In this document: positions 44,179-52,199 of the stretch, piece after piece
Layout of the letters: each line of letters starts with the position of its first letter
Position numbering within the stretch: position 1 is the first letter of the stretch
Assembly (NCBI GenBank): GCA_022827625.1
Contig: JAJEIE010000008.1
Location: forward strand, 62,001-126,000
DNA: 64,000 nucleotides
Source: Candidatus Poribacteria bacterium
GTDB taxonomy: Bacteria; Poribacteria; WGA-4E; WGA-3G
Reading direction: 5' to 3'
The notes under the pieces: generated by a model
What the model saw: only the letters and a program-made list of their open reading frames with translations
The model's database searches: none
Told to the model about the DNA's origin: nothing
Made by a program: the position numbers and the translations under genes

Positions 44179-44850
44179 TCAGATGGACGCTGACGACGGG
44201 TCCCAATGGATCGCGCCGTCTCGCAGTTCAATAATCCGTTTATTACATTTCTCGGCGAGTTTCCGGTCAGCTGTAGCAATAAAGACAGTCATACCTTGGA
44301 AGTTAAGCGCATCAAGGAGTGCCATGACTTCAAGCGAGAGGCGTAGATCTAAGCCTTCTGTCGGGGCATCTGCAATCAGTAATAGCGGTTTATTGATAAT
44401 GGCTCGCGCAAGAGCGAGTTTACGCCGTTCGTTATTAGATATTTCTGCTGGACGCGCATTTTGATGATGGCTCAGCCCCATTTGATGGAGAATTTCATTC
44501 ACATTATCTTTGAGCAACCGAGGGGCCGTACCCGCCAATTTCTGTGGAAGTGCCAAATTTTCCTTTACTGTTTTGTCCCCTAACAGCTTGAAGTCTTGAA
44601 AAACAATGCCTATTTTCTGTCGAAAATAGGGAAGATTTACCTGATTCAGTTCAGCAAGTTGTTGTCCAACGACATTCAGTTCACCCCCTACAGGGGCTAA
44701 GTCCCCATATAAGAGTCGTAGGAGGGTCGTCTTTCCCGAACCGCTCGGACCGACAAGAAAAGCAAACTCGCCGCGCTCAACGCGAAAACTCACTTTCTCA
44801 AGCACGCTAAGTTCATCGTAACTGAAACTGACTTGGTGGACCTGTATCAT
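44179..44850 (-). CDS. ftsE: FtsE-like ABC ATPase with degenerate catalytic residues
   Basis: About 223 residues; I prefer ATG 44850, though an in-frame TTG at 44868 abuts the topA stop. Walker A is intact (GPSGSGKTT, 40-48 counting from the TTG), and the Q-loop is present (FQD, Q91). Diagnostic sites are altered: the signature LSGGQ/E is ISNNE (143-147), the catalytic Glu after Walker B Asp167 is Ala168 (IADAPTEGLD), and the H-loop His of ATHD is Ala200 (IATADR). ATP binding is plausible but hydrolysis by the usual mechanism is not. Context (FtsX 76 bp downstream) supports the FtsE assignment. It may act as an ATP-dependent structural switch. Confidence 0.88.
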   Translation of the reverse strand: MIQVHQVSFSYDELSVLEKVSFRVERGEFAFLVGPSGSGKTTLLRLLYGDLAPVGGELNVVGQQLAELNQVNLPYFRQKIGIVFQDFKLLGDKTVKENLALPQKLAGTAPRLLKDNVNEILHQMGLSHHQNARPAEISNNERRKLALARAIINKPLLLIADAPTEGLDLRLSLEVMALLDALNFQGMTVFIATADRKLAEKCNKRIIELRDGAIHWDPSSASI

Positions 44851-44868
44851 TTTAATGGTAGTTGACAA

Positions 44869-47145
44869 CTATTTTGTATATTTACACGAAGGGCAAGTAG
44901 TGAAGGTTGTCACAGTTTCACTACCTCGCGCTTTTTTCGTCTTCTCAACCAAGAACGGAGCGTTACATTCCGGACACGGTTCCGGAAGCGGTTTATCCCA
45001 CGTTGAAAATTCACATTTCGGATAGTTACTGCACCCGTAAAAGACTTTTCCACGGCGGCTGCGACGTTCGCCAAGGTAACCGTCGCAATCGGCTTCTGGA
45101 CAATCAATACCGATTGGGATCGGTTTGGCATTCTTGCACTTCGGATATCCGCTGCACGACAAAAATTTGCCACCGGCGCGACTCGTCCTGATAACCATCG
45201 GCTTGCCACACTTGTCACATTCGGTATCGGTCAGTTCAGGTTCTGGAGGCGGCGTATCGTCTGCATTTAACGGTTTGATCGTCTTACACTCTGGGTAGTT
45301 CGCGCATCCGAGAAACCGTCCATACCTACCCCATTTGACAATCATGTTACTTCCACACTTATCGCATTTTTCTTCAGACTCCTCTTCCATCGCCTTTCGC
45401 GCTTCATACATCTTATCAGGTGCTTCTTGCAAAGCCGTTTGAAAGGATGGATAGAATTCGCCTAAAGTTTGGGACCACTTGACTTTACCCTCGGCAATGG
45501 TATCAAGTTGCACCTCCATCTCCGCTGTGAATTTAACGTCAATGATGTTCTCAAAACCTTTAATAAGCAGCGTGTTGACAAGCCTGCCAACATCTGTAGG
45601 TACGAGCTGCCTGCGTTCTCTGGTCACGTAACCCCGATCCTGAATTGTTGACAAAATAGATGCATAGGTACTGGGGCGTCCAATTCCTTTTGCCTCTAAT
45701 ATCTTGACGAGTGTTGCCTCGTTATAACGCGGTGGCGGCTGTGTAAAGTGTTGCTTCGGTTCTAATTTACGTAGATCCAGTGCGTCCCCAACTTTGATTG
45801 TCGGTAAGTTGACGTTCTCTTCACTGGCTTCGTTTTCGTTGGCACTGCTGTCATCTTTACCTTCCATATAGATACGTCTGAATCCGTTAAACTTGATAAC
45901 CGAACCCGTTGCCCGGAAGAGGTAAGTCCCTGCTTTAATATCAATCGTTGTTGCATCCAAAATAGCAGGTTTCATCTGACTCGCTATAAATCGTTTCCAA
46001 ATCAGGTCGTAAAGACGATACTGTTCGGTGTTCAAGTAGGATTTTAGTTCTTCTGGCGCTCGCAAAGGGACGGTGGGTCGGATAGCCTCGTGTGCGTCTT
46101 GTGCGCCTTTTTTACTCTGATAATTAACAGCACGAGCAGGTAGATACGCTGCGCTGTATGTATTTTTAATGTAGGTTCGCGCTGCTTGAACCGCCTCTTG
46201 AGCGACACGCGTCGAGTCCGTACGCATGTAAGTGATAAGTCCAACCGAGCCTTCGCTTCCGATTTCTAATCCTTCGTAGAGCTGTTGGGCAATGAACATC
46301 GTCTTTTTCGCAGCAAACCGGAGTTTTCGAGACGCTTCTTGTTGTAAAGTGCTCGTTATAAACGGCGGAACCGGACGCTGTTTACGTTCCCGTTTTTCGA
46401 CCCTCTCGACGACATAGTGCTTTGTTTTCGCATCCGCAGCGAGTTCTTTCGCCCGTTCTTCATCTATGCGAAATCCGTAGTTATTAATCTCACCTTTTTT
46501 CTTACCAATCTTATGTAATTTGGCTGGAAAAAGGTGTTCAACGTCAACCGGCGTGAGGATTGCCGTGAGGGTCCAGTATTCTTCAGGCTCAAACTTCTCA
46601 ATCTCTTCTTCACGCTCACAGATAAGTCGGACCGCAACGGATTGGACCCTGCCAGCACTGAGACCCGGTTTTACACTCCGCCATAAGATCGGACTAATCT
46701 GGTAGCCGACGAGCCGGTCAAGGACGCGTCGTGCCTGTTGGGCATCAACGAGCGACATATCAATCTCGCCAGGGTTTTCAATCGCATTTAAAATTGCACT
46801 TTTCGTGATTTCGTTGTAGATTATCCGGTAAATGGGTTTTTTGGTTTTCTTCAGTTCTTCGGCGAGATGCCAACAAATAGCCTCGCCTTCGCGGTCGGGA
46901 TCTGCAGCCAGATAGATGTTCTCCACCTTACGTGCTTCGCTTTGGAGCGATTTCACAACCTTCCCCTTCCCACGAATCAGAACATATTTCGGTCTGAAGG
47001 CGTTTTCAATATCGACACCGAGTTCTTTCGTCGGTAGATCACGAATATGTCCAACGGAGGATTCGACGATATAATCCCTACCTAAGATCTTTTTGATGGT
47101 TCTTGCTTTCGCTGGTGATTCAACAACAACGAGTGACTTTGACAT
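44869..47145 (-). CDS. topA: DNA topoisomerase I with four C-terminal zinc-ribbon units
   Basis: 758 residues. The TOPRIM domain starts at SLVVVESPAKARTIKKILG, with AADPDREGEAICWHLAEEL giving the metal-binding acidic residues. The nucleophile Tyr is in GLITYMRTDSTRV. The C-terminus has four cysteine modules: CDKCGSNMIVKWGRYGRFLG, CDKCGKPMVIRTS, CPEADCDGYLGE, and CPECNAPFLVEK followed by CPSCKYTK. The enzyme relaxes negative supercoils. It is complete and normal in length. The accD gene precedes it on the same strand, with a 279-bp gap (47146-47424) in which I see nothing coding. Confidence 0.97.
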   Translation of the reverse strand: MSKSLVVVESPAKARTIKKILGRDYIVESSVGHIRDLPTKELGVDIENAFRPKYVLIRGKGKVVKSLQSEARKVENIYLAADPDREGEAICWHLAEELKKTKKPIYRIIYNEITKSAILNAIENPGEIDMSLVDAQQARRVLDRLVGYQISPILWRSVKPGLSAGRVQSVAVRLICEREEEIEKFEPEEYWTLTAILTPVDVEHLFPAKLHKIGKKKGEINNYGFRIDEERAKELAADAKTKHYVVERVEKRERKQRPVPPFITSTLQQEASRKLRFAAKKTMFIAQQLYEGLEIGSEGSVGLITYMRTDSTRVAQEAVQAARTYIKNTYSAAYLPARAVNYQSKKGAQDAHEAIRPTVPLRAPEELKSYLNTEQYRLYDLIWKRFIASQMKPAILDATTIDIKAGTYLFRATGSVIKFNGFRRIYMEGKDDSSANENEASEENVNLPTIKVGDALDLRKLEPKQHFTQPPPRYNEATLVKILEAKGIGRPSTYASILSTIQDRGYVTRERRQLVPTDVGRLVNTLLIKGFENIIDVKFTAEMEVQLDTIAEGKVKWSQTLGEFYPSFQTALQEAPDKMYEARKAMEEESEEKCDKCGSNMIVKWGRYGRFLGCANYPECKTIKPLNADDTPPPEPELTDTECDKCGKPMVIRTSRAGGKFLSCSGYPKCKNAKPIPIGIDCPEADCDGYLGERRSRRGKVFYGCSNYPKCEFSTWDKPLPEPCPECNAPFLVEKTKKARGSETVTTFTTCPSCKYTK

Positions 47146-47424
47146 GCCTTGTTCCTATTCTCTTTTATTGCCGATGGTGGATGTCCTGATTTAGTGGACA
47201 TCTACTTTCGGTTCGGTCTTCTGTGTTGGGATAAAAAATATAAGGCGTCCTGTACTGGTACTGATACTTTTAACGACACGCTATCATTTTATAAACATAC
47301 ACTTTTATTAACGGATAGCATTGATAATAGTTTCATATCCTGTTATGAGCCTGCATGTATTATGTGAGTATCGGACGTGGATTTTGTTTTCCGATATAAA
47401 GAAGAGGGACGATAGTTTCGCGCA

Positions 47425-48198
47425 TTAGGACACAAAAGTGATCAGATCAATAAGCGTCTGACGCATATCTGCACGGTGAACAATGGTGTCAACGAATCCA
47501 TGTTCGAGTAACGATTCCGCTTTCTGGAAGTTTTCCGGGAGTTCTTCGCGAAGACTCGCAACGGCTAACGGGCCCGCAAATCCTACGCGAGCCCCCGGTT
47601 CGGCGATAATCACGTCGCCGAGCGAGGTATAACTCGCCGTAGCACCCCCAAAAGTCGGATCGGTGACAATAGAGATATAAAAAACTCCCGATTTAGCATA
47701 TTCAACGCAGGCAGCGGCAGTTTTTGCCATCTGCATCAAAGCGAGTGTGCCTTCCTGCATACGCATGCCACCACTCACGGAAACGATCACTAACGGCAGC
47801 TGTCCTTCAAGGGCGCGTTCGATGCATCGCGTAACTTTTTCGCCAATCACCGAACCGCAGGTGCCACCTATAAAACCCACATCGCCGATCGCGATAGCCG
47901 TCGAATGGCCCCCAATTTTCGCTATGCCAGAAAGCATCTCCGATCTGAGTCCTGTTTTCGCGACATCTCTTTCCAGTTTTTGCGGGTATTCCGGGAATTC
48001 TAACGAGTCAATAGAATAGAGATTCGCATCGTATTCCTCAAAACTACCTGCGTCTACGATGAGGTCGAGTCGTTCGTACGCACTCATATAATGGTGATAG
48101 TCGCAGTGTGGGCAGACCTTAAAGCTTTTAACGAATGTATCTACCGCAATCTGTGTATCGCAATTTCTACATGAAATTGTTGCTGAAGTTTCTGGCAT
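47425..48198 (-). CDS. accD: Acetyl-CoA carboxylase carboxyltransferase subunit beta
   Basis: 257 residues. The N-terminal zinc ribbon is complete (CRNCDTQIAVDTFVKSFKVC, then PHC), and the crotonase-like core shows GDVGFIGGTCGSVIGEKVTR, VSVSGGMRMQEGTLALMQMA, IVTDPTFGGATASY and GPLAVASLREELPENFQ. The subunit transfers CO2 from biotin to acetyl-CoA with AccA. It is 20-30 residues shorter than typical AccD, lacking the extension before the zinc ribbon. No accA is in view. The gene is monocistronic or followed by topA. Confidence 0.95.
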   Translation of the reverse strand: MPETSATISCRNCDTQIAVDTFVKSFKVCPHCDYHHYMSAYERLDLIVDAGSFEEYDANLYSIDSLEFPEYPQKLERDVAKTGLRSEMLSGIAKIGGHSTAIAIGDVGFIGGTCGSVIGEKVTRCIERALEGQLPLVIVSVSGGMRMQEGTLALMQMAKTAAACVEYAKSGVFYISIVTDPTFGGATASYTSLGDVIIAEPGARVGFAGPLAVASLREELPENFQKAESLLEHGFVDTIVHRADMRQTLIDLITFVS

Positions 48199-48244
48199 TT
48201 TTTTATTGACAACGCGCCCTCAGAAAGCGCACTTCGTGAAAATA

Positions 48245-48298
48245 GGCGAGGTTAGAGATGCACATCGCATTTAAGCGTGTACACTGCAAAACCTCGCC
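48245..48298. repeat. Inverted repeat GGCGAGGTT / AACCTCGCC, copy 1
   Basis: Perfect 9-bp arms, 36 nt apart, after the LamG C stop. The same arms recur at 55225-55266. Possibly a terminator shared by the LamG C transcript. Confidence 0.5.
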
Positions 48299-48341
48299 AT
48301 CAAAACAAATTATCTCACAAATTTCGGTTTAAAGCCCACCT

Positions 48342-49118
48342 TCAACGACTTTCTTTCAGGTAACCCCAGGTTATCGAAAGTTTCCCAGCTGCCTCAACAG
48401 CGAGAGCATCCTCACCTTGCTCCATAAAAGTGTTGATTTCATCTTCACTCAAGGCACGATTCCAAAGACGAACTTCGTCAATAATACCGGCGAAGACATA
48501 GTTAAGACGTTCACAGTCCTGGCCAATCCGCCATGGATCATCGTTGGCATTGAGTTTCCCCGGAACGTCGCCTTCAACTTCTTCTTTGCCATCGATGTAG
48601 ATTTTGCCTGTTTTGGTGTCGTTGGTGAAGGCAACATGGATAAATTTCTCGGTGTCAGGTAGACCTGTTGAAATGTCAGCGCGGCCGCCTTCTGTTTCAA
48701 AGCGGAGTTTAAAGGTACCACCTTCACTAAATAGCCCGTATTGGACCCTGCCACCGCAACCACCGTGGACGGATTTGCCAACGATTTGGCGCGTGCCGTT
48801 CCAGTGTTCTGCGTTAACCCACGCCATAAACGTCATTTCGTCTACGTTGAGTTTGGGAGTGCTTTCAACGGTTACAAAAACGTCGCTACCTTCACCGCCA
48901 AATTCCAATGCCTTTCCGAATTTTCCGTCAACCCATTCGGGATTATCAATTACACCGTCATGATCGTTGCCGCTAAGGTCTTCAGCTTTGTCCCCATTTC
49001 CCTCATCATAAGGGTGATATAGCACCAAACCGTCCAAAAATTCTTCTGGACCGATGGACATAGCGAAGGGAGTCGTTACGAGAAGTAGCGCAATGGATAA
49101 ACAAATAGCCAATTTCAT
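48342..49118 (-). CDS. Secreted LamG/concanavalin-fold protein C
   Basis: 258 residues. A signal peptide (AICLSIALLLVTTPFAM) is followed by a LamG domain nearly identical in plan to copy D: LYHPYDEGNGDKAEDLSGND, FMAWVNAEHWNGTRQIVGKS, YGLFSEGGTFKLRFE, and IDEVRLWNRALSEDE. The end GKLSITWGYLKESR is the shared C-terminal signature. C and D flank the AAA ATPase gene on the same strand, so they probably arose by recent duplication. The gene has an extended -10 promoter (49154-49183) of its own and AGGGGGAA before ATG 49118. The ligand is unknown. Confidence 0.85.
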   Translation of the reverse strand: MKLAICLSIALLLVTTPFAMSIGPEEFLDGLVLYHPYDEGNGDKAEDLSGNDHDGVIDNPEWVDGKFGKALEFGGEGSDVFVTVESTPKLNVDEMTFMAWVNAEHWNGTRQIVGKSVHGGCGGRVQYGLFSEGGTFKLRFETEGGRADISTGLPDTEKFIHVAFTNDTKTGKIYIDGKEEVEGDVPGKLNANDDPWRIGQDCERLNYVFAGIIDEVRLWNRALSEDEINTFMEQGEDALAVEAAGKLSITWGYLKESR

Positions 49119-49153
49119 TCTTAGAGTTCCCCCTTATTAGGTAAAGATAAAGT

Positions 49154-49183
49154 ATTATAGCAAACGTCAAAAATACCTGTCAA
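49154..49183 (-). promoter_or_regulatory. Promoter of LamG protein C
   Basis: On the minus strand TTGACA (49183-49178), 18-nt spacer, TATAAT (49159-49154) preceded by TGC. Confidence 0.8.
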
Positions 49184-49215
49184 GGGAAAATAGCGTGTGT
49201 TTAGGGCTCTATACA

Positions 49216-51030
49216 TCAGACGTTCAGACCCAACTGATCGCTCAGTTCCATCAAATGTCTATTAATTCCTGTTTTATCAATCCGATTGCCGTCCACAAAT
49301 TCTTGGTAAGCAGGCAGTAAGGCTTCAGGAATCATCCTACGGGAATTCGCTTCTCGCAATGCCAATAATCCCATGAACAGCTGCATCTCTGGTGAATATG
49401 CCGGTATGAAATCTTCTAACGCTTGGCGGAGATCTGCTTCTATTAGGTGTTCACGTTGCTGATGTTTCGCGATGTTATTGGCACGTTGGACAATCAAAAA
49501 GAGATCTCGCCACGTCAACCCATCTGTATCTGAACCGCCGACAAGTGCACGGAAATTAATTCCGTCTTCGGTTTGGCCTTGGCAAAATAGCCTTAAAATT
49601 TCTATTCTGCCTTCAGCGATGGGGGGTAGCATGACGAATTTAGTATCAAAAATGCCGTACTGACGAAATATCTGCGGCATCAGATCCGGACGGTGCGATG
49701 CACCCACCCATATCACCCTACCGTGCAATGAGGTGTCACTAATAGCGTTCACAAGGCTTTGGGGAACCGGTTGCCGTTCCTCTGGATGCATACTGGTATG
49801 CGGCGGTACCTGCTCAATTTCGTCAATGAAGACAACAACAGGTGAAATGCCGCGAATGAAGCTGAGAGCAGCGTTCAAGTTTCGCTCGTAGGAGTTCCCA
49901 TTTTCGTTGATGTTGATTGTCACTTCGCCGACTTGACTGGCGTAGCGGAGTTGGATAAACGTCATGTTCGCTTCGCCAGCGAGCAATTGCGCTGCGTAAA
50001 TCTTGCTGGTTCCCGGTGGACCGAGGAAAAGGACACCTCGCGGCACGCGCCGAAGGTCCTGGTTTTTCATACCCTCTGCAATATCTCGGATTGTCCACAT
50101 CACATACCAGCCATCCGCAGAAGGATTTCTCTGGGCATCTCCAAGTTCGAGTATCCCGTGACTGAAAGTTCTGATACTCTCACGCTGGTATCTCACAAGT
50201 GGTTCGCCAACGGCTTTCTGTTGTGTGGATTCTGCCTGTCGGATAACATCGTGAACGCCGAAGAGATTGAGACCTATCGTTTCGTGTGCCAAGACCTCTC
50301 GATCACGATCATCGCCGAGCGTTTTACGCATTTGTGATGCATCATCTGAAATTGCATGCAGATGGTCAATAAAGTGCCGCCGTTGCGCATAATCTGGGAA
50401 TGGAATTTCTATGACTGGAATCTCTGGGTTGACGGTGAGACTCGGATGGACATCAAATGTGTTTTGGGTCAGGAGCAGAATAATGTGTCTACGTCTTCGA
50501 ATCTCTAAGTCAGAAGCCCAATTTTGAATTCGACTGAAAAAACGCTGCAAATCATAATGGCCACCACTGCTCAAGGACGGGTCGTTTGGCACCAGATGTT
50601 CCAGAGAATTGATAACCAACCCAACTTTCGCTCTGCCCTGTTGTAAGAGGTTGTTCAGCTGCCGTTGTAAGTCCTCTGACGGCTCAGGATCAACGTTTAT
50701 AAATGGGTCTTCATGAAGTTTGTCGATTGCCAAATTAGCGTTGATTCTCGGACGTTCGGTCTCTGGGTCTTCTTCTTGCGATGCGGGAATCAGTTTTAGC
50801 ATCTTCTGCATATTGCGCCGCCGCCCGATATTCGGCCAAATAATGCCTTGTGATGTATTATAGCCGACAACAAGGTCGCAGCCTAATACATTGAGCTGCT
50901 CCATGAGGTAGTCGAAGGCAGGCAAGTAGCCATAAACATCGTCGTACAAGAGGTCCTGGACATTAAAATGGAGCAGAAATTCGTGTGCAGAACCCGCGTT
51001 GTGATGTCTTTGTATCTGTTCCCAAAACAT
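49216..51030 (-). CDS. Atypical AAA+ family ATPase
   Basis: 604 residues. The C-terminal AAA module has a modified Walker A, LGPPGTSKIYA (337-344), in which the usual GK[ST] becomes SKI, an intact Walker B (VVVFIDEIEQ, D403/E404), a sensor-1 region ASHRPD (family: ATNRPD), and IFRQYGIFDTKF where canonical Arg fingers of the RFD type are absent. The N-terminal 280 residues contain a second, more degenerate AAA-like fold (VGLVINSLEHLVPND). Such ATPases remodel proteins; this one may bind nucleotide without normal hydrolysis. It lies between two LamG genes, all on the minus strand. Identity and partner are unknown. Confidence 0.75.
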   Translation of the reverse strand: MFWEQIQRHHNAGSAHEFLLHFNVQDLLYDDVYGYLPAFDYLMEQLNVLGCDLVVGYNTSQGIIWPNIGRRRNMQKMLKLIPASQEEDPETERPRINANLAIDKLHEDPFINVDPEPSEDLQRQLNNLLQQGRAKVGLVINSLEHLVPNDPSLSSGGHYDLQRFFSRIQNWASDLEIRRRRHIILLLTQNTFDVHPSLTVNPEIPVIEIPFPDYAQRRHFIDHLHAISDDASQMRKTLGDDRDREVLAHETIGLNLFGVHDVIRQAESTQQKAVGEPLVRYQRESIRTFSHGILELGDAQRNPSADGWYVMWTIRDIAEGMKNQDLRRVPRGVLFLGPPGTSKIYAAQLLAGEANMTFIQLRYASQVGEVTININENGNSYERNLNAALSFIRGISPVVVFIDEIEQVPPHTSMHPEERQPVPQSLVNAISDTSLHGRVIWVGASHRPDLMPQIFRQYGIFDTKFVMLPPIAEGRIEILRLFCQGQTEDGINFRALVGGSDTDGLTWRDLFLIVQRANNIAKHQQREHLIEADLRQALEDFIPAYSPEMQLFMGLLALREANSRRMIPEALLPAYQEFVDGNRIDKTGINRHLMELSDQLGLNV

Positions 51031-51094
51031 GCCGTTCTCCGATATGAGATGTCAATTTTTCTGATAGATATGGAACGGGCGAGGGGCAGAGAAG

Positions 51095-51119
51095 AGAGGC
51101 GCGCTTGGCGCGCACCTCT
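51095..51119. terminator. Hairpin just past the LamG D stop, likely terminator
   Basis: AGAGG-CGCGC and GCGCG-CCTCT pair around TTG with a two-base bulge. It lies 7 bp past the stop at 51126. No U-tract follows on the minus strand, so it may be a stabilising or weak terminator element. Confidence 0.45.
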
Positions 51120-51125
51120 ATTGTT

Positions 51126-51914
51126 TTAACGACTGATTTTGATGTCGCCCCAAGTCGTGGTTAATTTCGCCAGCGGATCGACAGGTGTCGGACCGCTTTG
51201 GGCACTACCGATTTCGTCGGCGCTCAAAGCGCGGTTCCAGAGAAGCACTTCGTCTATCAATCCCGCGAAGACATAGTTAAGACGTTCACAATCCTGTCCG
51301 ATGCGCCACGGATCGTCGTTGGCATTCAACGCACCCGGCACGTCGCCATCGGCAACGGCTTCGGCATTAATATAAATCGTTGCGGTTTCACCGTCGTTGG
51401 TAAAGGCGACGTTAACCCATTCCCCTGTCGCGGGGAGATCGGTTGTGATGTCGGCTCTGCCACCATCGGTCTCAAAACGGAGTTTGAAAACGCCGCCTTC
51501 GCTGAACAAACCGTATTGTGTTCGACCCGCACAACCACCATGGACGGATTTACCAACAATCTGACGTGTGCCATCCCAATGATCGGCATTAATCCATGCC
51601 ATGAACGAACATTCATTCACGTTCAACACATCTGTGCTTTCGACGGTAACGTAAGCATCGCTGCCTTCACCACCAAAGCGAAGGGCACCACCGAATTTTC
51701 CAGAATCCCAATCCGGATTGGAAATCTCACCATCGTGACCGTTCCCACTTGAATCCGCAGCGGTTGTACCTTGCCCCTCATCGTACGCATGATGGAGGAT
51801 AAGTCCGTCTGTCAGATTCGCGGAGACGGGCAGCGCGAATAGCATAGAGACTGCTATGAAAAGACACATGGTCCCGTTAAGGGAGAACTTGCCAGTCGAT
51901 ATTGTATTTTTCAT
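51126..51914 (-). CDS. Secreted LamG/concanavalin-fold protein D
   Basis: 262 residues. A signal peptide (MCLFIAVSMLFALPVSA) precedes a LamG domain closely similar to copy C (ILHHAYDEGQGTTAADSSGN; FMAWINADHWDGTRQIVGKS; YGLFSEGGVFKLRFE; DEVLLWNRALSADE). The end, PLAKLTTTWGDIKISR, keeps the shared terminal motif after a linker (SGPTPVDP) that differs from the other copies. AAGGAG precedes ATG 51914, and a TTGACA/TATACT promoter lies upstream. Copies C and D are probably duplicates. Confidence 0.85.
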   Translation of the reverse strand: MKNTISTGKFSLNGTMCLFIAVSMLFALPVSANLTDGLILHHAYDEGQGTTAADSSGNGHDGEISNPDWDSGKFGGALRFGGEGSDAYVTVESTDVLNVNECSFMAWINADHWDGTRQIVGKSVHGGCAGRTQYGLFSEGGVFKLRFETDGGRADITTDLPATGEWVNVAFTNDGETATIYINAEAVADGDVPGALNANDDPWRIGQDCERLNYVFAGLIDEVLLWNRALSADEIGSAQSGPTPVDPLAKLTTTWGDIKISR

Positions 51915-51944
51915 GTTTCTAACTCCTTAAAAAGGTTTGAAAAT

Positions 51945-51974
51945 AGTATAACAAGTTTTTAATCACACTGTCAA
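51945..51974 (-). promoter_or_regulatory. Promoter of LamG protein D
   Basis: On the minus strand TTGACA (51974-51969), 18-nt spacer, TATACT (51950-51945) preceded by TGT. Same architecture as the LamG C promoter. Confidence 0.8.
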
Positions 51975-52037
51975 AGAAAAAACACTTCCAATAAAACGTC
52001 CCAAAGCCGTTTTGAGATTCAGAGGAAAACTTGACAC

Positions 52038-52088
52038 GCCGAAAACTCGGATTTTCGGCTTGACGGTTGAACGAGATTCTGCTAATAT
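52038..52088 (+). promoter_or_regulatory. Promoter with an adjoining 8-bp-arm palindrome, upstream of the MATE gene
   Basis: TTGACG (52060-52065), 17-nt spacer, TAATAT (52083-52088) preceded by TGC. Immediately before the -35, GCCGAAAA (52038-52045) pairs with TTTTCGGC (52052-52059), a possible operator for regulated export. The leader to ATG 52200 is about 105 nt. Confidence 0.6.
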
Positions 52089-52199
52089 GGACGTGACTTG
52101 TACAGAATCCATAGGTCTGATACCAGAACGTTCTTATGAAATATCGCATGCCGGTGGAACAACTAAGCAGTTCTAAGTAGGAACCAAAATATAAAAAAT

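Noticed and set aside
47149-47367. 72-codon plus-strand ORF between topA and accD
   Set aside because: No ribosome site or recognisable sequence; AT-rich intergenic content explains the open frame.
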